NCBI RefSeq assembly: GCF_034087045.1
Contig: NZ_CP139247.1
Location: forward strand, 3,870,001 to 3,934,000
Origin: Chitinophaga sancti
Lineage (GTDB): Bacteria > Bacteroidota > Bacteroidia > Chitinophagales > Chitinophagaceae
DNA length: 64,000 bases
Direction: 5' to 3'
Positions 51,551-59,274 of this stretch are shown in pieces (positions within the stretch are counted from its first letter, which is position 1; each line of letters starts with the position of its first letter). Both the position numbers and the translations under genes were made by a program. Under the pieces are notes generated by a model. The model searched no databases. It had not been told where the DNA came from and saw only the letters and a program-made list of their open reading frames with translations.

Positions 51551-52120
51551 ATGGAACCACTCATTACGTACCTGCTTCAATTTGGGTACCTGACTGAACA
51601 ACAGATCGCGCAAATCAAAAGTAAAGCACAATGGAAAAAGCTGCCCAAAGGAGCGAGTTTCTCCGAAGCCGGGAAAGTATCCGAAGAAATAGGTTATGTA
51701 ACCGAAGGAGTTTGCCGTATTTGTTATTATAACAAAGCAGGAGAGGGGTTCACCCGTTATTTTGTATATGAAGACCGTTTTGCGGCCGACTTCAGTAGTT
51801 TTCGTGATGAACTGCCTGCTTCAGAATATATAGAGGCTGTGACTGATTGTGTATTGCTCGTGTTCTCAAAAGCAGATTTCAATTACCTCGACAAAGTGGT
51901 GCCCGGCTGGAAAGATATTTTTGCAAGGATCACAGCATCCGTGTTGGAAAGTAAGATGAAAGCCGCCGGCAATATGCTGGTACAGGATGCGCAATCCCGT
52001 TATTTGCATTTTATAGAATACTACCCGGGGTTAGCGAACAGGGTGCCACAGGCCATGCTCGCATCCTATCTTGGTATTACTCCGTCGTCGTTAAGCCGTA
52101 TCAGGAAATCCCTCCTTTGA
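51551..52120 (+). CDS. Crp/Fnr-family regulator
   Basis: From ATG 51551 the product is 189 residues: a cyclic-nucleotide-binding-like domain (KLPKGASFSEAGKVSEEIGYVTEGVCRI) and a C-terminal helix-turn-helix (PQAMLASYLGITPSSLSRIRKSLL). It resembles the Crp protein at 42252. It lies 2 bp upstream of a DHA2 drug transporter gene and very likely regulates it. An upstream in-frame start at 51422 has no supporting signal. Confidence 0.88.
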   Translation: MEPLITYLLQFGYLTEQQIAQIKSKAQWKKLPKGASFSEAGKVSEEIGYVTEGVCRICYYNKAGEGFTRYFVYEDRFAADFSSFRDELPASEYIEAVTDCVLLVFSKADFNYLDKVVPGWKDIFARITASVLESKMKAAGNMLVQDAQSRYLHFIEYYPGLANRVPQAMLASYLGITPSSLSRIRKSLL

Positions 52121-52122
52121 TC

Positions 52123-53481
52123 ATGACCGCCAGTAATAGTTTCAGATGGACCACGGCTGTAACCAGCCTTGCTTTCGTAGTTGCACAATTAGATGTTTCC
52201 ATCGTAAATATCGCCTTACCCGAAATCGCAAAGACATTTAAAGCTGATATGAGCATACTGCAATGGGTAATTGATGCCTATGCATTGGCCTTTGCGGTAT
52301 TGATGTTGTCAGCAGGGAACCTGAGTGATTTGTTTGGCGCCAAACATGTATTTCAGTGGGGGATGTTCATATTTTGCGCCGCCTCAGTAGGCTGTGGATT
52401 TGCAGGTACTGCAGGAATGCTGATAGTATGGAGAGTATTGCAGGGCGTTGGCGCAGCTACCATGATACCCAGTTCGCTGGCTATTCTAAATCAGAGCTTT
52501 GCCCATATGCCGGATATTCGTGCAAGGGCGGTCGGTTTGTGGACGGCGGCAGGTAGTGCCGCTATTGCAGCCGGACCTATTGCAGGAGGTATTATTATTT
52601 CTGTCAGCAACTGGCGTTATATCTTCTTTGTAAATGCGCCATTGTGTATAGCGGGGATGTTGCTGACAGTAAGATTACCGAAAAATGAATCGGCGGTAGT
52701 TAAAAAGAAGATAGATTTTCCGGGTACGATTACCTGGATGATTGCGATCACTACCCTGATTGGCGCCATCATTGAGGGCCCTAAATTAGGCATCACGCAT
52801 CCGTTCATCTACGGCGCCTGTCTGCTCAGTATCGTATCATTGATTGTGTTTATCATACTGGAAAAGAAAGGTAGTCATCCCATGTTGCCATTGTATCTTT
52901 TTCATTCAGGGTCATTCAATGTATTGTTGTTGTTGGGGGCATTGTTGAATGGATTCTATTACGGCACTGTGTTTATACTGAGCCTGTACCTGCAAAATGT
53001 ATTGCATTATCCTTCATTGACGGCGGGTTTTGCGTTTCTGCCTTTGACGATCGGGTTTGTGATTTCCAATTTAATGAGTGGGTCGATTATCAATAAATAC
53101 GGAATTCGTAAACCTATACTCGTAGGTTTGGTGATGTTCGCCATTGGGTTTGCAGGTTTGTTGATTGCAAAGGAAGATACGCCTTACTGGCAGTTGTTCC
53201 TGCCTTTCCTGATTATTCCAATGGGGATGGGATTGGCCGTGCCTTCGATGACCACGGGTATTTTGTCCAGCGTGGATAAGCAATTGTCAGGTACGGCTTC
53301 TGCTGCTTTGAATACGGTGCGGCAGGCAGCAGGTGCTACCGGTGTGGCGATACTGGGTGCAGCTGCTGCAGGAGGAGGTATGGCCATCCTGCATGCGATC
53401 TCACTGAGTGTGTATGTGGCAGTGGCGGGTACATTTGTTTTAATCGCCCTTATTTACCTGAAGTTGAAAGCGCGTCATTAA
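52123..53481 (+). CDS. DHA2-family MFS drug transporter
   Basis: The 452-residue protein has about 14 membrane segments and the DHA2 signature LDVSIVNIALPEIAKTF at about 23-39, WVIDAYALAFAVLMLSAGNLSDLFG in helix 2-3, and GPIAGGIIISVSNWRYIFFVNAP. It exports drugs or toxic compounds by proton antiport. The ATG at 52123 lies 2 bases after the Crp stop. Its stop overlaps the end of an HxlR stub on the opposite strand. Confidence 0.93.
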   Translation: MTASNSFRWTTAVTSLAFVVAQLDVSIVNIALPEIAKTFKADMSILQWVIDAYALAFAVLMLSAGNLSDLFGAKHVFQWGMFIFCAASVGCGFAGTAGMLIVWRVLQGVGAATMIPSSLAILNQSFAHMPDIRARAVGLWTAAGSAAIAAGPIAGGIIISVSNWRYIFFVNAPLCIAGMLLTVRLPKNESAVVKKKIDFPGTITWMIAITTLIGAIIEGPKLGITHPFIYGACLLSIVSLIVFIILEKKGSHPMLPLYLFHSGSFNVLLLLGALLNGFYYGTVFILSLYLQNVLHYPSLTAGFAFLPLTIGFVISNLMSGSIINKYGIRKPILVGLVMFAIGFAGLLIAKEDTPYWQLFLPFLIIPMGMGLAVPSMTTGILSSVDKQLSGTASAALNTVRQAAGATGVAILGAAAAGGGMAILHAISLSVYVAVAGTFVLIALIYLKLKARH

Positions 53482-53624
53482 ACCTTACCCATTAATTGTA
53501 TTCTGTGGGTATTGCCCCAGTGAGATAATTCTTTGATCACAGTTTCCAGGGTAAGACCATATTCCGTAATGGCATAGTTTACACTCACCGGTTTATTATC
53601 GTGACCTTCCTCGTTTCTGATGCG
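53478..53624 (-). pseudogene. C-terminal stub of an HxlR-family regulator
   Basis: On the minus strand the frame reads RIRNEEGHDNKPVSVNYAI, TEYGLTLETVIKELSHWGN, THRI before its stop, matching the wing and C-terminal helix of HxlR regulators (V.Y.LTEYG..L..V...L..WG..H). The helix-turn-helix half is missing. HxlR genes commonly accompany exporter or reductase genes, which fits its position after the MFS gene. It is read as a degraded regulator. Confidence 0.6.
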
Positions 53625-53678
53625 GCCAGGTGCGTGACAGGGGATAGTATTAAAGCTTCCGGTGGTTTGCAATAATTA

Positions 53679-53714
53679 ATAAAGAGCAAGGAGATTCAAG
53701 CCCTTGCGCTTTAT
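53679..53714. terminator. Terminator between the MFS and TPR-like genes
   Basis: 13-bp arms with one mismatch (53679-53691 and 53702-53714), followed by TTTTTC on the plus strand and preceded by A-rich DNA. It can serve both converging units. A module copy follows on its right. Confidence 0.75.
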
Positions 53715-53715
53715 T

Positions 53716-53768
53716 TTTCTGAAAATGGATTCATCTTCGTTGGTGAATCTCCTCTTTCATGAATATTA
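53716..53768 (-). repeat. Dispersed 3'-end module, partial copy 3
   Basis: Aligned to 37351 onwards, GAAAATGG, TTCAT, GTTGGT and CTCTTTCATGAAT are shared, and the 15 bases TTTTTCTGAAAATGG that join hairpin to module are identical to those at 37345-37359. On the minus strand it lies between the TPR-like gene's stop and the terminator, as in copy 1. Confidence 0.65.
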
Positions 53769-53771
53769 TAT

Positions 53772-54062
53772 TTACAGATTATTCAGTAATTCCCTCGCCT
53801 GATTCAACTCCCAATCCAATTCCTCCGCTTCCTCATCTGTCAGTATCGCTTCTATCGCACGTTCCAGGTTCTTGCCGGCAGCTTCCTCATCACCTATATT
53901 AAAGAAATATTCACCCAGTACTACACTACTCCTGACCACATGTACCTGATCATCATTTTGCATACTGTTCAGCAGTACTTTTTCCAGCAATTGCAGGGCT
54001 TCTTCTTCCCGGCCCTCATCCAGCAGCCGTATGGCTTTGTTATATTCTAAATTTAGTTCCAT
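53772..54062 (-). CDS. Small helical TPR-like protein
   Basis: The 96-residue acidic protein is all-helical with two TPR-like helix pairs: NLEYNKAIRLLDEGREEEALQLLEKVL and VVLGEYFFNIGDEEAAGKNLERAIEA. It is probably a protein-protein interaction module; no function can be assigned. It has its own 3' module and terminator. Confidence 0.72.
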   Translation of the reverse strand: MELNLEYNKAIRLLDEGREEEALQLLEKVLLNSMQNDDQVHVVRSSVVLGEYFFNIGDEEAAGKNLERAIEAILTDEEAEELDWELNQARELLNNL

Positions 54063-54190
54063 GATACAATTTTACTTAATTTTTATGAAATGAAATGTCC
54101 GGTTCCCCCTTCATATTGTCTAACCCGGGGGAATGATCCTTTCCTTCCGGCCCCGTTTGCCGCACCTTTGGATCATAAAACAATAACGAC

Positions 54191-54568
54191 ATGAATCATA
54201 AAGCAGTAAACGCCATCTATTGGACAGGTATCGCCCTCACATCATTATGGTTTGGTACCAGTGGTATTTGTGAACTCACAAACAATCCGCTGGTATGGAA
54301 TATCACCTTACAACTGGGCTATCCGCCACATTTTATTTATATACTGGGTGTAGCAAAATTATCCGGCATTGCAGTGCTCCTCATTCCAAATAAGTTGAAC
54401 AGGCTGAAAGAATGGGTTTTTGCAGGTATGTTTTTCGATATCATTTTTGCCTTCGGATCTAAATTAGCTGTGTTGGGGGCGGCTGCTACCGTGGATGCCG
54501 TCATTGCATTTATAATGGTCGGGGTCACGTACCTCATGTTCCGTAAAAGAACCGTCTCAAATTTTTGA
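54191..54568 (+). CDS. DoxX-like family membrane protein
   Basis: The 125-residue protein has four membrane helices and matches the DoxX-like family: IYWTGIALTSLWFGTSGICELT, LGYPPHFIYILGVAKLSGIAVLL and a final helix ending FRKR. The family is linked to redox or sulfur metabolism, but members are mostly uncharacterised. The leader ATAAAACAATAAC before the ATG is shared, with the same spacing, by the ubiD gene. A terminator hairpin overlaps the stop codon. Confidence 0.82.
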   Translation: MNHKAVNAIYWTGIALTSLWFGTSGICELTNNPLVWNITLQLGYPPHFIYILGVAKLSGIAVLLIPNKLNRLKEWVFAGMFFDIIFAFGSKLAVLGAAATVDAVIAFIMVGVTYLMFRKRTVSNF

Positions 54569-54580
54569 GGCGGTTTTTTT
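54550..54580 (+). terminator. Terminator overlapping the DoxX-like stop codon
   Basis: AACCGTCTCAA pairs with TTGAGGCGGTT around a short loop (one internal mismatch), followed by seven T's. The left arm lies in the last codons of the DoxX-like gene. Confidence 0.85.
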
Positions 54581-54593
54581 ATACCTTTAAAGT

Positions 54594-55316
54594 ATGAAAG
54601 CATATATCACAGATAGTCATTTAGGACAGGAATTGCAGACAGGGAATGGCATCAGTTATATCAATAATCCTATAGCCCATACAAAGAACTTTAGGATGAT
54701 TTTAGATGATGTAGCGGAGAGAGGAATTAAAGAGATTGTATTTGGAGGGGATATTGGCTCCCCTGAAATGAATCAATGGTTCTTTGATGTAATTGCGCAG
54801 AGAGGGTTTTCATTGTGGATGGTATTGGGAAACCATGATACCTTTGCTGCTGTGAGTCAATATTATCCAGAGCCTGCAAATTATATCAAAGAGGATGCAG
54901 CGATAAGGTATATTATCTTAGATACTTCTGATAATAAAATAGATGGGGAGCGATTGAGATGGTTAAGAGAAATGTTAAATACAGACAAAGAGATCGTTCT
55001 TTTTGTACACCATCCTGTGTTAGCGATCAATACCCCGATAGAAGGATTAGGTGCTGCGCTGCAAGGTCGGGATGAGTTGAAGGCTTTGTTAAAAGGATCA
55101 CATAAAAAAATAACGATTTTCTGTGGTCACTACCATATGATAGATGAAGCTGAAGAAGATAATATTTATCAATACACAACACCAGCCGCTTCTTACCAGA
55201 TTGGAAAAGAAACGGCTGAGGTAGAGATAGACCAAAGTGTATGTGGATATAGAATAATAGATACGACTGGTGGGGATATTACTACAGAGATGGTGTTACT
55301 TTTGACGCTGCCGTAA
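54594..55316 (+). CDS. Metallophosphoesterase (class III phosphodiesterase-like)
   Basis: The 240-residue protein has a calcineurin-like fold with TDSHLG (6-11) in place of the usual DxH motif, FGGDIGS (50-56), LGNHDT, VHHPVLAINT and CGHYHM. It resembles cAMP/IcC-type phosphodiesterases; the substrate is not clear. The last 35 bases overlap the convergent DUF1223 gene. A TACCTTTA, one mismatch from the -7 box, ends 4 bases before the ATG. Confidence 0.85.
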   Translation: MKAYITDSHLGQELQTGNGISYINNPIAHTKNFRMILDDVAERGIKEIVFGGDIGSPEMNQWFFDVIAQRGFSLWMVLGNHDTFAAVSQYYPEPANYIKEDAAIRYIILDTSDNKIDGERLRWLREMLNTDKEIVLFVHHPVLAINTPIEGLGAALQGRDELKALLKGSHKKITIFCGHYHMIDEAEEDNIYQYTTPAASYQIGKETAEVEIDQSVCGYRIIDTTGGDITTEMVLLLTLP

Positions 55317-55950
55317 TCTCACCCGTAGAAGGATTTTGGACCATGGCGATGATTTCATAATCCTGTGTATTAAATCCCGCAGGCAGATCAATGGCTTCTT
55401 TATTTTTTACTAAATGAAGGCTTCGTACAATTTGAATATGGCTGAGCGTACGTCCTTCATTTTCTCCTCTCTTCACCTGTGTCATCGCATGCTTCTGCAC
55501 CACTGCGATTAATATATTTTTCTGATTGATAGTTAGCTTCCCTCCCTGGATATTTCCCTGCACATTCAGGGTTGTTGTCGCTGTTTTTGACAATGCCGCA
55601 TTAATAGTTTTATTCACAATCGCAGCATCACTGCCTATGCATTCGCTGGTGCCATTCATCACCAGTTGTGGCGTATAAACCTGGCTGGAGAGGAACTGAC
55701 TATACTGGTACTGTCTTTCTGAAAACTGATGACAGCTAAAGGGATCTTTCCATCCCAGCCGATCCCAGTAGTCTACATGATATTCCAATATATACACCGG
55801 TTTGTCAGTCTTTATACTGGCTAACAATTCTTCAGCTGGCGGACAGCTGGAACATCCTTCTGATGTAAATAACTCAAGGACGATAAACCCCTGGGAAAAC
55901 GCTTTAAATTGTAATAGCGTCATGGCTGCTAATAAATAGATCTTTTTCAT
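55282..55950 (-). CDS. DUF1223-family secreted thioredoxin-like protein
   Basis: The 222-residue product has a signal peptide (cleavage near AFSQ) and the DUF1223 pattern: VLELFTSEGCSSCPPAEELL with a CSSC redox motif, HVDYWDRLGWKDPFS, and YTPQLVMNG. The family is thioredoxin-like; the CxxC suggests a disulfide or metal role in the periplasm. Its 3' end overlaps the phosphodiesterase gene by 35 bp, convergent. Confidence 0.88.
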   Translation of the reverse strand: MKKIYLLAAMTLLQFKAFSQGFIVLELFTSEGCSSCPPAEELLASIKTDKPVYILEYHVDYWDRLGWKDPFSCHQFSERQYQYSQFLSSQVYTPQLVMNGTSECIGSDAAIVNKTINAALSKTATTTLNVQGNIQGGKLTINQKNILIAVVQKHAMTQVKRGENEGRTLSHIQIVRSLHLVKNKEAIDLPAGFNTQDYEIIAMVQNPSTGEITAASKVTPSL

Positions 55951-56168
55951 GTTGTAAAATTATTTATCAGGCAGGTCAAATGTAAGGATGAATCCCTTCA
56001 GGTGGACATAATCAACCGTCAATAATTTATGTTTTGGAATGTTTGACTCAGGAATGGGTTTGTCTGACTGAAGGCTTTGCTACTGAACTTCAGTGCGTAG
56101 TTTTTTCACATTTGTGTCTCTGGACGACAGGGAAATGGTTTATTTATTTTTGATGCATCCTCTTCCTT

Positions 56169-56933
56169 TTATCTCTCTTCCATCCATGTCAGGAAATTAT
56201 GTGACTTCTCTTTATTGATCAACAACTTCTCCGCCGTCTCTATCACCAGCTTCACATATAGCTTTCTTAAAAAATAAGGTTCTACCTCTTTGATCGCTTT
56301 AAAATTCACGAGGTACTGCCTGTTCACCCTAAAGAATTGTTTGGCAGATACCATCCCCGCGATCTGATCCAGTGACTGATTAATAATAAACTGCTCCTTA
56401 TCAAAACACACGATAATTGTACAGTCATTCTTGATAAAGAAATATGCAATATTTTCAACAGGTACAGTGGTGTACTTCTGATTTTTGAAAACAAGAAAAC
56501 TCGTTTTGCCCGCTGCCGGCGCACCCAGTTTGGATAATAGGTCACCCAGGTCAGGCATAACCTTTTGCTGAAAGAAGTTCTTTAATTCATCTACCTTTCT
56601 CAACGCTTCCTGTATGTCTTCCTTTGAAAATGGCTTCAGTACATAATCTACCCCGTTGTTTTTAAAAGCATCGAGTGAGTATTCATCAAAAGCTGTACAG
56701 AATACGACCGGACAACTAATACTAACAGATTTAAATATTTCAAAGCAAAGGCCATCTGCCAACTGAATATCCATAAAGATCAGGTCGGGCTGGTTGTGAG
56801 TAGACAAAGCTTCTACGGAGCTTTCCACACTTTGGTACTGGCCAACTATTTTGGCTGCAGGTTTTATTTTCAGGATGATTTGTTCCAGTGACTTCGCGGT
56901 CCTTAATTCATCTTCAATTATTACGATATTCAT
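56169..56933 (-). CDS. LytTR-family response regulator
   Basis: The 254-residue protein has a receiver domain with IEDE (6-9), phosphoacceptor Asp55 in LIFMDIQLADG, and the Lys of LKPF. A LytTR DNA-binding domain (about 150-254) contains FLVFKNQKYTTVPVENIAYF, FFRVNRQYLVN and a C-terminal tail. It overlaps its kinase gene by 20 bp, so the pair is translationally coupled and cotranscribed. Confidence 0.93.
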   Translation of the reverse strand: MNIVIIEDELRTAKSLEQIILKIKPAAKIVGQYQSVESSVEALSTHNQPDLIFMDIQLADGLCFEIFKSVSISCPVVFCTAFDEYSLDAFKNNGVDYVLKPFSKEDIQEALRKVDELKNFFQQKVMPDLGDLLSKLGAPAAGKTSFLVFKNQKYTTVPVENIAYFFIKNDCTIIVCFDKEQFIINQSLDQIAGMVSAKQFFRVNRQYLVNFKAIKEVEPYFLRKLYVKLVIETAEKLLINKEKSHNFLTWMEER

Positions 56934-57924
56934 AAATCAACGGCAGTTTGATTTGAAAGAGGGTATCTGTTTTAATGATGTCAATATGTTTTTGTAACAG
57001 GTGGCTATACCGCAGATCGATGTTTTTGAGTCCTACGCCAAGAGAGTTATTTTCTCCCACCTTTGGCTGTAACTGATTTTCTACCACGATCTTTTCTGCT
57101 TCTCCATAAATACGGATATGTAGCGGTTTTTGCAGCGATACTACATTGTGTTTGATGCAGTTTTCTACCAGTAATTGTAATGTGAAAGGAGGAATGAGTG
57201 TTTTTAGCATTGATTCATCCAGGTCGTTGGTAAAAGTAAATCCTGCATCAAAACGGGCCTTTTGTAGGAAGAGATAAGCATTCAGGATCTCCATTTCTTC
57301 ATGTACATGAATGAGGTCCAGCTTCCGGCTTTCTAAGGTGAACCGGTAAAAGTTGGACAATTTGATGATGAAATCAATGGCTTCTTCGTCGCCGGTTTCG
57401 ACCATTGCCTTCAGGGTGTTCAGACTGTTGAAAAGGAAGTGTGGGTTCACCTGTTGCTTCAGTAATTCATACTGTGCGCCGAGGTTGTCATTTTTGATGC
57501 GTTCCAGTTCCATGTTTACATGCTGGTTCTCGTAGTTCTGTTGCATGAGGTGCAGGAACATGTAGAATACGAGGTTGATGAGGATACCTCTTACTTCCAC
57601 CATCAGCATCACAGGCCCGAAGTTGATATGAGAGAGGATCAGTTGCTGGATCCAGGCAAGGGCGAACATGATTACCATACCAAAGGCGAGACTGCTCAGG
57701 AGTTTGGTGTAAGAGATGCTTTTTTGCTGTGGCATTCTGCGCAGGATGTAAATATTAAAATACCACATAAGCACAGCAAAAATTCCAGTAATGGCTGCAT
57801 TTACGATAGCTTCCATTGTATTGAAATGTTGCTGTGCTATTTGTGGTACGGACGATAACAGACCCAGAAAGATCGAACTGATCCAGATAGTCGCCTGTGA
57901 TATTTTAAGTTTATTTTCTTTCAT
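56914..57924 (-). CDS. LytS-type sensor histidine kinase
   Basis: The 336-residue protein has four membrane helices (about 12-125), a coiled coil, and a His_kinase domain with LKQQVNPHFLFNSLNTLK (His162 phosphoacceptor). The N box LLVENCIKHN and the glycine-rich GVGLKNIDLRY form the ATP site. It phosphorylates the regulator encoded next, with a 20-bp overlap. The start codon is directly followed upstream by a duplicated hydrolase tail on the same strand. Confidence 0.93.
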   Translation of the reverse strand: MKENKLKISQATIWISSIFLGLLSSVPQIAQQHFNTMEAIVNAAITGIFAVLMWYFNIYILRRMPQQKSISYTKLLSSLAFGMVIMFALAWIQQLILSHINFGPVMLMVEVRGILINLVFYMFLHLMQQNYENQHVNMELERIKNDNLGAQYELLKQQVNPHFLFNSLNTLKAMVETGDEEAIDFIIKLSNFYRFTLESRKLDLIHVHEEMEILNAYLFLQKARFDAGFTFTNDLDESMLKTLIPPFTLQLLVENCIKHNVVSLQKPLHIRIYGEAEKIVVENQLQPKVGENNSLGVGLKNIDLRYSHLLQKHIDIIKTDTLFQIKLPLIYEYRNN

Positions 57925-57929
57925 TCGTT

Positions 57930-58032
57930 TTTAAAGATAAATTATTTGCTTCGATGATGGCCATAGATGCTTCCTGGGGGAGGTTGTGACCGATGCCGCT
58001 GCTGATTTTATAGTATGCATATAGCCCTTTGA
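57930..58032 (-). pseudogene. Duplicated C-terminal tail of the neighbouring hydrolase
   Basis: This stretch aligns with 58041-58151, the 3' end of the adjacent hydrolase gene. On the minus strand it reads GLYAYYKISSGIGHNLPQEA then AIIEANNLSL against the hydrolase's GPYAHHTITSGIGHNFPQEA and AIIEANNLSL, with a small deletion between the two blocks. It has no start of its own. It resembles the 42-bp duplication at 158-241 in being a copied gene end placed just beyond the stop. Confidence 0.85.
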
Positions 58033-58033
58033 A

Positions 58034-58987
58034 TTATTCCTTTAAAGATAAATTATTTGCTTCGATGATGGCATTTGCAAATGCTACAGGTGCTTCCTGG
58101 GGGAAGTTGTGACCAATGCCGCTGGTAATGGTATGGTGAGCATATGGCCCTTTAAATTTCGCCGCATATTGGGCCGGATCGGGGTGTGGGGCACCATTGG
58201 CATCGCCTTCCAGGGTCACCGTAGGTACTGTAATGGCAGGGGCGGTGGCCAGTTTGGCTTCTATAGCATCGTATTGTTTTTCACCTTTGGCAAGGCCCAG
58301 GCGCCAGCGGTAGTTATGGATCACGATGGCTACATGGTCCGGATTATTAAAAGCAGCAGCAGATTGGGCATAGGTGGCTGAGTCAAAATGCCATTGAGGG
58401 GAAGCCAGCTGCCAGATGAGTTGATTAAATTCATTTGTATTGGAAGCGTAACCTTGCTGACCCCTTTCGGTGGCAAAGTAGAATTGATACCACCAGGCCA
58501 GTTCTGCTTTGGGCTTTAAAGGGGCGAGGTTGGCTTGCTGACTGCCTATGAGGTAACCGCTGACAGATACGAGGGCGGTACAGCGGTCAGGCCATATAGC
58601 AGCAATGATATCCGCAGTTCTGGCACCCCAGTCAAAACCTCCGATAATGGCGCTTTTAATTTTCAGGGCATCCATGAAGGCGATAATATCGCTTGCAATG
58701 GCCGCTTGCTGCCCATTTCTGGGCATTTTATCAGAAAGGAAGGAAGTAGTGCCATATCCCCTTAAATAAGGCACAATGACCCTATATCCTTTATTTGTCA
58801 AAATAGAGGTGACGCTGTCAAAACTATGGATATCGTAAGGCCAGCCGTGTAATAAGATAACCGGTTTCCCATTGGCAGGGCCGCTTTCTGCATAACCTAC
58901 ATCCAATACACCGGCATGGATCTGTTTGATAGATTGTGCCTGTAAGGAGGTGGCGAAGAAGAGCAGGGCAAGGAATATATTTTTCAT
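58034..58987 (-). CDS. Secreted epoxide-hydrolase-like alpha/beta hydrolase
   Basis: From ATG 58987 the product is 317 residues with a signal peptide (cleavage near LQAQ). Motifs are LLHGWPYD (oxyanion), an Asp nucleophile in IGGFDWGA (in place of Ser), a cap domain rich in Trp and Tyr, and GIGHNFPQEAP with the catalytic His. This pattern is that of epoxide hydrolases and haloalkane dehalogenases. An upstream in-frame ATG at 59092 lies within a tandem-repeat array and is rejected. Confidence 0.88.
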   Translation of the reverse strand: MKNIFLALLFFATSLQAQSIKQIHAGVLDVGYAESGPANGKPVILLHGWPYDIHSFDSVTSILTNKGYRVIVPYLRGYGTTSFLSDKMPRNGQQAAIASDIIAFMDALKIKSAIIGGFDWGARTADIIAAIWPDRCTALVSVSGYLIGSQQANLAPLKPKAELAWWYQFYFATERGQQGYASNTNEFNQLIWQLASPQWHFDSATYAQSAAAFNNPDHVAIVIHNYRWRLGLAKGEKQYDAIEAKLATAPAITVPTVTLEGDANGAPHPDPAQYAAKFKGPYAHHTITSGIGHNFPQEAPVAFANAIIEANNLSLKE

Positions 58988-59010
58988 GATGAGTTGTTTT
59001 GATTGTGAAT

Positions 59011-59018
59011 CAAAGGTA
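59011..59018 (-). promoter_or_regulatory. -7 box TACCTTTG of the hydrolase gene
   Basis: On the minus strand TACCTTTG lies 23 bases upstream of the ATG at 58987, a more conventional leader length than at other boxes in this window. A CTTT occurs about 20 bases further upstream, one mismatch from the -33 element. Confidence 0.45.
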
Positions 59019-59061
59019 TCAGCATGATTATCCACTGAAAAGATGCAAATCCCCGAAGTGG

Positions 59062-59265
59062 ACAAATGAAGGGGCCAGCTAGACATATACATGGAGAGGT
59101 CAATTAAGCATACAAATGAAGGGGTCAGCTAGACATATAATGGAGAGGTCAATTGTGCATACAAATGAAGGAGTCAGGTAGACATGTAATGAAGTGGCCA
59201 GTTAGACATACCATGAACTGGTCAATTGGAAATATTAATGAAATAGTCAGTCAGACATATTAAAA
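59062..59265. repeat. ~50-bp tandem repeat, three copies plus degenerate half-units
   Basis: Copies start at 59062, 59112 and 59161 (periods 50 and 49), then two looser units follow to about 59265. Each has two half-units resembling AATGNAGNGGTCAGNTAGAC. The array fills the gap between the hydrolase and PepSY genes and reaches into the region of the rejected upstream hydrolase start. Confidence 0.88.
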
Positions 59266-59274
59266 AGGCAGGGA

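Noticed and set aside
58988..59092. N-terminal extension of the epoxide-hydrolase-like gene
   Set aside because: It lies in a tandem-repeat array and precedes a perfect signal peptide that starts at 58987.
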